From: Candidatus Bathyarchaeota archaeon
Lineage (GTDB): Archaea > Thermoproteota > Bathyarchaeia > Bathyarchaeales > Bathycorpusculaceae
Length of the DNA: 64,000 nucleotides
Direction: 5' to 3'
Assembly (NCBI GenBank): GCA_026014465.1
Contig: JAOZID010000010.1
Location: 1,522,303-1,586,302, forward strand
Both the position numbers and the translations under genes were made by a program. The notes beneath the pieces are model-generated. The model saw only the letters and a list, made by a program, of their open reading frames with translations, did not search any database and was not told the origin of the DNA. Shown here piece after piece: positions 17,260-24,494 of this stretch. How positions within the stretch are numbered: the stretch's first letter is position 1; each line of letters opens with the position of its first letter.

Positions 17260-17460
17260 ATGAGTGAAGAAATGGACGTAGCAACCGTGCAGTTAAACGG
17301 CGAAAAACAAAATTTCCTACTTAGCAAAAAAGATTTCAAAACAGGAAGCAGAGGCTACCACTCCCAAGGAAAAATGATGGCTGGCGGCAAAAACTACCAA
17401 ATCAACATTTTGTGCGTAGAAATCGGCTCCAAACCAAAAGAACCCAAAAAATCAGAGTAG
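17260..17460 (+). CDS. Small uncharacterised protein
   Basis: The 66-residue product is preceded by AGGTG at a good distance from the ATG. It is beta-rich with GKMMAGGKNYQINILCVEIG in the middle and a Lys/Pro/Glu-rich tail. No domain is recognised. It is convergent with the cyclophilin gene. Confidence 0.6.
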   Translation: MSEEMDVATVQLNGEKQNFLLSKKDFKTGSRGYHSQGKMMAGGKNYQINILCVEIGSKPKEPKKSE

Positions 17461-17536
17461 CCCCTGATTCGGAGCCTTCTTTGGCTCTTGCCTAATTCTT
17501 TTTTAAAACCTGAAAAATAAAGAAAAGAGAGAAAGT

Positions 17537-18253
17537 TTAGGACACTATGGTTGCTCTGATCAAGGTGATTTCTTCAACTGGCTGGCTAAGTTCTCCTGTG
17601 TATGGGTTTGTAGTGACTTGCGCGTTGGCTATTGCGTCAACGACATTCATTCCCGAGATGACTTCGCCAAAAACCGTGTAAACCTCATCAAACAGTGTGC
17701 CTTGATTGTCTATGACGTTGTTTCCGTTGTCAACGACGTTTATGAAGAACTGGCTGGTTGCGGAATCGGGGTCATTAGTTTTTGCCATAGCTATGGTGCC
17801 TCTTGTGTTTCTGTTGTTGGTGCCTATTTCGTCGGGTATGGTGTCAATGTTTCCGTTGATTGCTCCGCCTTGAATCATGAAGCCCGCGATGATTCTGTGG
17901 AATATGGTGCCGTCGTATTTTCCTTGCTCAACTAGTTCTTTGAAGTTTGTTGAAGTTATTGGTTTGTCTTCCCGTAGCTCAACAGTAAAGTTGCCCATGC
18001 TTGTTTCAACCAAAACATCAATTGGTCCTTCCATGGGTGATGCAGATGGGCTGGGTGAAACACTTGCTGATGGGCTTGGACTTGTATCATTTCCCGAACT
18101 TGGAACAACGTCATTATTTGCAGAATTACCTAACATGATAAATGCCACAACCACAATGACCGCCACGACTGCTATAACGCTTACTATAGCTATCCTCTTG
18201 TTCCTGTTACGTGCCCTAATAGTTGAAGGTTTAACCTTACGGCTTGGACTCAT
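17537..18253 (-). CDS. Membrane-anchored cyclophilin-type peptidyl-prolyl isomerase
   Basis: The 238-residue protein has a basic N-terminus and one membrane helix (about 22-43). A Ser/Pro-rich linker follows, then a cyclophilin domain of ~165 residues. Family marks are FHRIIAGFMIQGG (catalytic Arg and the FxxG core), TIAMAKTNDPDSATSQFFIN, and VFGEVISGMNVVDAI. The domain should face the outside and help fold secreted proteins. The central loop is of the short bacterial-like form. Anchoring outside the cell is inference from topology. Confidence 0.92.
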   Translation of the reverse strand: MSPSRKVKPSTIRARNRNKRIAIVSVIAVVAVIVVVAFIMLGNSANNDVVPSSGNDTSPSPSASVSPSPSASPMEGPIDVLVETSMGNFTVELREDKPITSTNFKELVEQGKYDGTIFHRIIAGFMIQGGAINGNIDTIPDEIGTNNRNTRGTIAMAKTNDPDSATSQFFINVVDNGNNVIDNQGTLFDEVYTVFGEVISGMNVVDAIANAQVTTNPYTGELSQPVEEITLIRATIVS

Positions 18254-18422
18254 GCCTCAAGTATCAAAGCTTTTTTATTTAAACTTTTCAAGCAACCCCA
18301 CAAAACCCGCCAACACCAGATAAGACCAGACCAGCAAACAAAAACAGCCAACCCACAATAGACCTTGCGTCAACTTAAGCTTTCTTGACGCAAAATAAAA
18401 AGAAAAAGAGCTGTTTTGAAGT

Positions 18423-20054
18423 TTACTCTGTTGGGGTGGGGGTGTAGCGGGAGAGGTAGCCTTTGGTTATTTTGGGCGGTTTGGGTTTCCATGTTTGTAG
18501 GCGGCTGCTGATTTCCTGCTCAGATAAGTCCACGCTTAAGACGCGGTTGGGTATGTCTACGGTTATGACGTCGCCGTTTTGGATTACTGCTATGGGTCCG
18601 CCTTCTGCTGCTTCGGGGGCAACGTGTCCGATGCATCCGCCTCGGGTGGCTCCTGAGAATCTGCCGTCGGTTATGAGTGCGACGCTTTCGCTTAAGCCCA
18701 TGCCGCTTATGGTTGCTGTTGGCAGCAGCATCTCGGGCATGCCTGGTCCGCCTATGGGGCCTTCGTAGCGTATGACGACCACGTCGCCTGAGGTTATTTC
18801 TTGGCGTTTCATGGCTTGGATTGCGTCTTTTTCGGATTCGTAGACTTTGGCGGGACCTGTATGCTTGAGCATTTTGGGTGAGACCGCTACGGCTTTGACG
18901 ACGCTGCCTTTTGGCGCCAAGTTGCCCTTGAGTATGGCTATGCCGCCTTCTTTGTGCACGGGGTTGTTTATGGGGCGGATAACTTCCGAGTCGAGAATTT
19001 GGGCGGTTTGGATGTTCTCCGCCACGGTTTTGGTGGTCACGGTCAAAGCGTCTTGGTGTAGGAACTGTTTGAGCTGTTTTAGTATTGCTGGGATGCCGCC
19101 TGCAGTGTCAAGCTCTTCCATATCGTGAGGTCCGCTGGGAACCATGCTTGCGATATGGGGCACCTTGCGGCTGATGTCATCAAACGTCATAATCGGCAAC
19201 GAAACCCCTGCCTCCTTTGCTATAGCTGACAGGTGCAGCACCGTGTTGGTTGAGCCTCCCAGAGCAGTGTCCGCAACAACTGCGTTCTCAAATGCCTCTT
19301 TAGTTAAAATCTTGGAGGTTTTCACGTCTTTGGCGACGAGTTCAACGATTTTTTCGCCTGTTTCTTTGGCTATGCTGGTTTTTTTGGCGCTGGTTGCCAA
19401 GGCGGTTGCACAGTAAGGTAAAGACATGCCTAACGCTTCAGTCATGCAAGCCATCGTGTTTGCGGTGAACATGCCATTACACGAGCCGCAGCCTGGGCAC
19501 GCGACTGCTTCAAGCTCTGCAAGTTCTTGCTCTGAAATTTTGGAGGAAAACGCTTTGCCAACTGCTTCAAAAACTTGGTCAACACCCACTTTTTTTGTGC
19601 CCAGCTTGCCCGACGCCATGGGTCCACCCGTAACGGCTATTGCGGGTATGTCCAACCTGGCGGCTGCCATGAGCATGCCTGGGGTGACTTTGTCGCAGTT
19701 AGAAACCAAAACAACGCCGTCTAATCGGTGGGCTTGCACCATAACTTCTACAGAGTCAGCGATTAGCTCGCGTGAAGGCAAGGAGTAGCGCATGCCTGCG
19801 TGTCCCATGGCTATGCCGTCGCATACGGCTATAGTGTTGAATTCAAAGGGGGTGCCGCCTGCCGCTAAGATGCCTTCTTTCACGGCTTGTCCGATTCTTT
19901 GCAGATGAATATGCCCTGGAACTATGGAAGTGTAACTGTTTGCTATGCCAATAAACGGTTTAGTGAAATCTTTTTTTGTTAAACCCAATGCGGTAAGCAG
20001 TGCCCTGTGAGCTGCTCTCTCTACACCTTGCTTAACTTCGTCACTTCTCAACAT
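18423..20054 (-). CDS. ilvD: Dihydroxy-acid dehydratase
   Basis: IlvD dehydrates dihydroxy-acids in valine, isoleucine and leucine synthesis with an Fe-S cluster. Cluster and active-site signatures are [40 protein letters not shown] and [20 protein letters not shown]. The frame is open to 20102, but an ATG at 20054 ([10 protein letters not shown]) has a GAGG site just upstream and matches the family start, giving 543 residues. It is the only ilv gene seen here; the LeuA/CimA-type gene lies 0.8 kb away on the other strand. Confidence 0.97.
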   Translation of the reverse strand: MLRSDEVKQGVERAAHRALLTALGLTKKDFTKPFIGIANSYTSIVPGHIHLQRIGQAVKEGILAAGGTPFEFNTIAVCDGIAMGHAGMRYSLPSRELIADSVEVMVQAHRLDGVVLVSNCDKVTPGMLMAAARLDIPAIAVTGGPMASGKLGTKKVGVDQVFEAVGKAFSSKISEQELAELEAVACPGCGSCNGMFTANTMACMTEALGMSLPYCATALATSAKKTSIAKETGEKIVELVAKDVKTSKILTKEAFENAVVADTALGGSTNTVLHLSAIAKEAGVSLPIMTFDDISRKVPHIASMVPSGPHDMEELDTAGGIPAILKQLKQFLHQDALTVTTKTVAENIQTAQILDSEVIRPINNPVHKEGGIAILKGNLAPKGSVVKAVAVSPKMLKHTGPAKVYESEKDAIQAMKRQEITSGDVVVIRYEGPIGGPGMPEMLLPTATISGMGLSESVALITDGRFSGATRGGCIGHVAPEAAEGGPIAVIQNGDVITVDIPNRVLSVDLSEQEISSRLQTWKPKPPKITKGYLSRYTPTPTE

Positions 20055-20183
20055 GTAAACCTCACGACAACTATATGCGTAGCAGATTATGGCGGCAAGC
20101 AACTGTTAAGTCTTTTGCGAACCAAAACCCCACACAAAAACAAAAAACAAAAGAAAAAAGAAGAGCCGCATGCTTGGACGGGG

Positions 20184-20744
20184 TTAGGTTTGGGTTTTTT
20201 TGACGAGCTGTTTTGCCCAGTCATAAATCTCTCTGATGTTTCGTGTGTCATAGACGCCTGATGGGTTTTCCTTGAACGCTGCGGCGATTTTTGGTCTTTC
20301 GGCTTCCATGAACTTTTTCATTATCCAGGACATGTTGTTGTAGTCGTAGATGCCTCCAAAGAAACCCAGCGCGATGGGTTGTAGGTTGTATTTGGCGGCT
20401 TTTTCATCCAAGTATCGGTGTCTGGCTTTTTCTATTTCTTGGGGGTCTTTGTTGGCATCGTATGTTGCCGCAGAGCCACAGCAGACGAAGAGTGCCACCT
20501 TTTTTTGGGCGAGCTCTTTTTGAAATTTCTTGAGGAACTTTTCAGGCTCGCCAGTCCATTTGTTGATTTGAATGCCGCTGCCTACAACGACCAAATCGTA
20601 CTGCGCGATGCTGTCTGTTTTCTCTTTTTTCGCATCCGCTACTTTTGCTTCAAGCCCCTCCTGACGCAGCGTCTGAGCAATATCCTCTGCCGTAGCCCTT
20701 GTTGAACCTGACCGCGTACCATAAACAATCAAAGCCTTAACCAT
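20184..20744 (-). CDS. Flavodoxin-domain protein (HemG-like)
   Basis: The 186-residue protein begins MVKALIVYGTRSGSTRATAE, a flavodoxin FMN-phosphate loop. Further on are YDLVVVGSGIQINKWTGEPE and VALFVCCGSAATYD, as in menaquinone-dependent protoporphyrinogen oxidase (HemG) and related flavodoxins. No heme genes are nearby, so a general electron-transfer or quinone-linked role is as likely. The start at 20744 has AGGTGA seven bases upstream, better than the frame's first start at 20774. Confidence 0.82.
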   Translation of the reverse strand: MVKALIVYGTRSGSTRATAEDIAQTLRQEGLEAKVADAKKEKTDSIAQYDLVVVGSGIQINKWTGEPEKFLKKFQKELAQKKVALFVCCGSAATYDANKDPQEIEKARHRYLDEKAAKYNLQPIALGFFGGIYDYNNMSWIMKKFMEAERPKIAAAFKENPSGVYDTRNIREIYDWAKQLVKKTQT

Positions 20745-20849
20745 AACCAATTCACCTGAAGTTGTATTGTTCATCCCTGCTTATAGCTTCTTACGCGGGT
20801 CTTAGCGGGCTACATCTTGACTTAGTGGATGGAAGTGTTTTAACCACAA

Positions 20850-20859
20850 TTTTTATATG
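20850..20859 (+). promoter_or_regulatory. TATA-like box before the LeuA/CimA-type gene
   Basis: The box TTTTATATGA predicts transcription starting near 20882. That falls after the first possible TTG codon (20874) and bears on the start choice for the downstream gene. Confidence 0.45.
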
Positions 20860-20873
20860 AACGCTCTATCCTC

Positions 20874-22442
20874 TTGAGAAGATTGAGAGATGTAAAATGG
20901 GGTATCGCTTTATCCAACCCTAATTGTTTCCCAGAAAAAGTGAAAATTTTAGACACCACCCTTCGTGATGGTGAACAAACTCCCGGGGTCTCGTTGACTC
21001 CTGAGAACAAGTTAAGAATTGCTAAACGCCTAGATGAGCTTGGAGTGGACATTATAGAGGCTGGTTTTGCCGCGGTTTCTCAAGGTGAACTTGAAAGTGT
21101 TGCGCTCATAGCCAAAGAAGGCTTAAAAGCGGAAATCTGCAGCTGCTCACGCGGTGTCATAGGCGACGTTGACGCAGTAGCCAAAGCCCAAGCCGACAGC
21201 ATCCACCTCGTAATCCCAACCAGCGACTTACACATAGGCTCAAAACTCAAAAAAACCCGCCAGCAAGTCCTCGAAATCACCCAAAAATGCGTAAAACACG
21301 CCAAAGACCTCGGATTAGTCGTGGAACTCTCCGCAGAAGACGCCACACGAAGCGACAAAGACTACCTCAAGCAGGTTTTCACCACAGGCATTGAAGCTGG
21401 CGCAGACCGCGTAGTAGCCTGCGACACCGTAGGCGTCCTAACACCCGAGAAATCCTACGAGTTCTACCATGACCTTGCCTCATGCTTGACAGTTCCAGTA
21501 AGCGTTCACTGCCACGACGACTTTGGCATGGCCGTAGCCAACTCTGTCTCAGCACTTAGGGCAGGCTGTAGCGAAGTTCACTGCACCATAAACGGTCTGG
21601 GTGAACGCGCAGGAAACGCCTCGCTAGAAGAGATTGTGGTTGCGCTCAAATCCCTCTACAACGTCGACACCGCCATCAAAACCGAGATGCTCTTTAGCAC
21701 CTCCCAACTGGTTTCTAGGCTCTCAGGCATACCCGTGCAGCCCAACAAAGCCATAGTTGGAGCCAACGCATTCACCCACGAATCAGGCATCCATACCCAA
21801 GGCTTACTTGAGAATCCCTCCACCTATGAATCCATCGACCCAAGCATGGTCGGAGTCTCCCGCCGCATTGCCCCCGGCAAACACAGCGGAACCCACGCCA
21901 TACGCGCCTCCGTCGAATCCTTGGGCATAAAACCCACCGAAGAGCAACTCAAAGAAATCTGGCTCCGCGTCAAAACCGTCGGTGATAAGGGCAAGACTGT
22001 TTCAGATGCGGATTTGATGGCAATTGCCGAAGCGGTCACAGGATTAGCTAAACCCAAACCCATACAGCTTCAAGAATTCACCATAGTTAGCGGCAACAAC
22101 GTCACCCCAACCGCGTCGGTGCGCCTTAGCCTTAACAAAACTGAGCTAACCGAAGCTGCCACAGGTGTTGGACCCGTAGACGCGGTCATAAACGCGGTCA
22201 AAAAAGCCGTTCTCTCCACCGAACCTATAACTCTTGAGCAGTACCACGTAAAATCCATCACAGGCGGAACAGATGCCATGGTTGAAGTAGTCGTGCGCAT
22301 GCGCAAAGGAGACAAAACCGCCACCGCCACAGGAGTTCGCGAAGACATAGTCATGGCAAGCATGGACGCCGTACTCGCAGGCATGAACGTGCTCACCGCC
22401 TTAAACGGCAACAACAAAACCGCCGCTGAAAAGAAACCATAG
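20874..22442 (+). CDS. 2-isopropylmalate / (R)-citramalate synthase family enzyme
   Basis: These enzymes condense acetyl-CoA with a 2-oxo acid (2-oxoisovalerate for LeuA, pyruvate for CimA). The TIM barrel shows FPEKVKILDTTLRDGEQTPG at its start, the metal motif VHCHDDFGMAVANS and the loop INGLGERAGNASLEE. NAFTHESGIHTQGLLENP is in the following subdomain, and a C-terminal LeuA regulatory domain (about 395-515) provides feedback control. Which substrate is used cannot be told. The start is uncertain: 20874 and 20883 are both TTG, and the predicted promoter favours the latter or a later codon. The N-terminal LSNPNCFPEKV stretch is conserved in relatives, so the GTG at 20940 is probably too late. 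Confidence 0.92.
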   Translation: MRRLRDVKWGIALSNPNCFPEKVKILDTTLRDGEQTPGVSLTPENKLRIAKRLDELGVDIIEAGFAAVSQGELESVALIAKEGLKAEICSCSRGVIGDVDAVAKAQADSIHLVIPTSDLHIGSKLKKTRQQVLEITQKCVKHAKDLGLVVELSAEDATRSDKDYLKQVFTTGIEAGADRVVACDTVGVLTPEKSYEFYHDLASCLTVPVSVHCHDDFGMAVANSVSALRAGCSEVHCTINGLGERAGNASLEEIVVALKSLYNVDTAIKTEMLFSTSQLVSRLSGIPVQPNKAIVGANAFTHESGIHTQGLLENPSTYESIDPSMVGVSRRIAPGKHSGTHAIRASVESLGIKPTEEQLKEIWLRVKTVGDKGKTVSDADLMAIAEAVTGLAKPKPIQLQEFTIVSGNNVTPTASVRLSLNKTELTEAATGVGPVDAVINAVKKAVLSTEPITLEQYHVKSITGGTDAMVEVVVRMRKGDKTATATGVREDIVMASMDAVLAGMNVLTALNGNNKTAAEKKP

Positions 22443-22510
22443 CTCCATTTCTTTTTCTTTTTTGTTTTGTAGCGTTTTTGTTTGTGTGATGAAATAGATT
22501 ATTAGTTTCT

Positions 22511-23245
22511 ATGGTGTTTGTTGCTTTGTGTGTTGACTTGATTAGTAGAGTCCTGACTGGTTGCAGTTGTCTAGACGCCAAGTTGGATGGTGCGATTGCT
22601 CCTGAAACGGTTACTTTGATTTATGGGGAGCCTGAAACAGGGAAGTCGACGTTGGCTTTGCAGTGCGCCGTGAATTGTGCCCTGCAGGGTTATAAGACCT
22701 TGTTTGTGGACTGCGACAACACATTTTCTACAGAGCGCCTCATGCACCTTGCTCAGGACAGCTTCAACGACGTCGCACAAAGCATAATTCTCATGAAACC
22801 CGCAGATTTCGCTGAGCAAACCGCCGTTATCGACACCCTGCCTGATTGCATATCCCAAAATTTTGGTTTGGTCATATTTGACACGTTTAATTCGCTCTAC
22901 CGCGCCAAGATGTGTGATGTTTCTACGCGGGCTTCGTTTGGCGTTAACCGCGAATTGAATCGGCAACTGGCAGTGATAGCAGAAACCGCGAAAACCCAGC
23001 ATATACCCATTATTATAACCAGCCAAGTCACCAGCGTATTCAAAAAAACCCACGTAAGCATCGCCCCCGTAGCCACCCGCGTGTTACAGTTCTGGGCAAA
23101 CAACACCATAGCCCTCAAACCCACCGAAAACCCCACCGTAATCAAAGCCTCCGTAGAAAAAAACCGCAAACCTCAAGAACCAACATGCTATTTGACAATA
23201 ACAAACGCTGGCATAAACGACTGCCAAACCCCAAACCGCAGGTAA
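22511..23245 (+). CDS. radB: DNA repair and recombination protein RadB
   Basis: RadB is the archaeal RecA/RadA paralogue without the N-terminal helix-hairpin-helix domain. The 244-residue protein reads TGCSCLDAKLDGAIAPETV, then Walker A GEPETGKST, ALQCAVNCALQGYKTLFVDC, a Walker B strand FGLVIFDTFNSLY, and PIIITSQVTS near residue 160. Length and lack of extra domains fit RadB, a regulator of homologous recombination and Hjc. No ribosome-binding site is seen before the ATG, so the mRNA may be leaderless. carS starts 6 bases after the stop. Confidence 0.88.
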   Translation: MVFVALCVDLISRVLTGCSCLDAKLDGAIAPETVTLIYGEPETGKSTLALQCAVNCALQGYKTLFVDCDNTFSTERLMHLAQDSFNDVAQSIILMKPADFAEQTAVIDTLPDCISQNFGLVIFDTFNSLYRAKMCDVSTRASFGVNRELNRQLAVIAETAKTQHIPIIITSQVTSVFKKTHVSIAPVATRVLQFWANNTIALKPTENPTVIKASVEKNRKPQEPTCYLTITNAGINDCQTPNRR

Positions 23246-23251
23246 ACAAGC

Positions 23252-23746
23252 ATGGATATAGCCGCCATAATAATTCAAGCCTTAAAATTCATTTTTCCCG
23301 CGTACTGCGCAAACGCAGCTCCAGTGCTGGGCGGCGGCGGAAAACCCATGGATTTTGGAAAAAACTTTTTCGATGGCAACCGCGTCTTTGGCGCAAACAA
23401 AACCTTCCGCGGCTTCTTCGTGGGCTTAACCCTAGGCACAGCCATAGGCATCGTGGAATGTCTGCTTTTTGGGTATCCTTGGCTCTTTAGTGTACTCACT
23501 CCGCTGGGCGCGTTGCTGGGCGACTTAACAGGCGCTTTCCTAAAACGGCGGCTTGGAATTGCCCCTGGCGGTTTGCTCCCCATTGTTGACCAGATTGATT
23601 TTGTGGTGGGCGCTTTGGTTTTTGCGTTGCCCGTCATGACTATAAACGTAGAGTTAGCCCTGACTGTGCTGTTGCTTACGCCCCCGATTCACTTGGCAAC
23701 AAACTTTGTAGCTTACAAGCTAAAACTCAAAAAGCACCCCTGGTAA
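23252..23746 (+). CDS. carS: CDP-archaeol synthase
   Basis: CarS transfers CMP from CTP to digeranylgeranylglyceryl phosphate, a step in archaeal membrane lipid synthesis. The 164-residue membrane protein has about four or five helices and the family signature FPAYCANAAPVLGGGGKPMD, followed by DGNRVFGANKTFRGFFVG and LKRRLGIAPGGLLPIVDQID. The conserved Asp and Lys residues are present. It is probably cotranscribed with radB. Confidence 0.95.
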   Translation: MDIAAIIIQALKFIFPAYCANAAPVLGGGGKPMDFGKNFFDGNRVFGANKTFRGFFVGLTLGTAIGIVECLLFGYPWLFSVLTPLGALLGDLTGAFLKRRLGIAPGGLLPIVDQIDFVVGALVFALPVMTINVELALTVLLLTPPIHLATNFVAYKLKLKKHPW

Positions 23747-23823
23747 CCCGTAACAGAAACAGTTTGCTTCAAAAGCAAAATTGTTGTGAGAACTGCAGAA
23801 AATAGGAAAAAGTTTTGGTGTTG

Positions 23824-24276
23824 TTATACGCCTGCGATTTTTATTTGCATGACGTATTCGAGGAGTATGTATGCGATGAAGAGTAGTGATACGCCTATGG
23901 TGAAGGTCATGTATGCTTGTCTGGGTGTGCTGGTTTGTTTTGCGCTTCGGTACATGGCTAGCATCCCGATTAGTCCTGCGCCGTAGAGTATGACTGCTAC
24001 GACGGTGTCGAACACGAACTGGTAACCTAAGCCGAGCGGGTTTAGGAAGTAAAAGCGGGTTCCTGAGTAGACTGCTGGTGGAGGCTGCAGGATAATGTCG
24101 TAGAGTCCTCCGCCGAAAAGAAACAGGGCTAAACCTAAAACAGCTGCGGTGATTACTACGTTAGGCGGTTTTGCGGTTGAAATTTTTTCGAACCAACTGC
24201 TAACTGAGAAGGACATAGACGAATCCTGCTGCTGTTTCTTACCTTTTTTAGTCATTTGACGCTTCCTCATTTTCAA
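23824..24276 (-). CDS. OST3/OST6-like oligosaccharyltransferase subunit, membrane part only
   Basis: The 150-residue protein has a basic N-terminus and three or four hydrophobic helices. Its layout follows the C-terminal membrane half of eukaryotic OST3/OST6 (TUSC3/MagT1). A helix ends GGGLYDIILQPPPA, like the GxMWNxIRGPP segment. A polar loop follows, then QFVFDTVVAVILYGAGLIGM, like the QFVxETxIVLLFNGGxTLGM helix, then a short loop with positive residues and a last helix. The thioredoxin domain of the eukaryotic protein is absent. This resemblance comes from reading the sequence and needs a profile search. STT3/AglB is encoded 6.7 kb away. The gene overlaps the upstream small zinc-motif gene by 29 bases. 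Confidence 0.55.
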   Translation of the reverse strand: MKMRKRQMTKKGKKQQQDSSMSFSVSSWFEKISTAKPPNVVITAAVLGLALFLFGGGLYDIILQPPPAVYSGTRFYFLNPLGLGYQFVFDTVVAVILYGAGLIGMLAMYRSAKQTSTPRQAYMTFTIGVSLLFIAYILLEYVMQIKIAGV

Positions 24277-24442
24277 CCAGGTACTTGGCTACTTCTTTAA
24301 CCCAGTCTCCTGCTAAAGTATGCTTAGCAATCTGACTTAAATATTCTTTCCAAGAACTCTCCAACGCCAGCACCCAAACCCTATAGCTACCAACCAAATT
24401 CTCATACGCCCCAAAATGCCGCCTGCAAAACCCCTCCACCAA
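24248..24442 (-). CDS. Small zinc-motif protein, probably N-terminally truncated
   Basis: The 64 residues from a TTG codon include EGFCRRHFGAYENL and a helical C-terminus. The frame is open further upstream and encodes a Cys-x-His (ICEHEA) eight residues before the CRRH, which would complete a C-x-H...C-x-x-H zinc site. No ATG, GTG or TTG precedes it before the stop near 24520. The AT-rich SIR2 island ends at 24495, so the original start may have been lost through that insertion. The gene overlaps the OST3/6-like gene by 29 bases, suggesting translational coupling. Confidence 0.5.
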   Translation of the reverse strand: MVEGFCRRHFGAYENLVGSYRVWVLALESSWKEYLSQIAKHTLAGDWVKEVAKYLVENEEASND

Positions 24443-24494
24443 CGCTTCATGCTCACAGATTCTCCAATCCGTTTTTGCCGTGTTTCTTTTGCTT

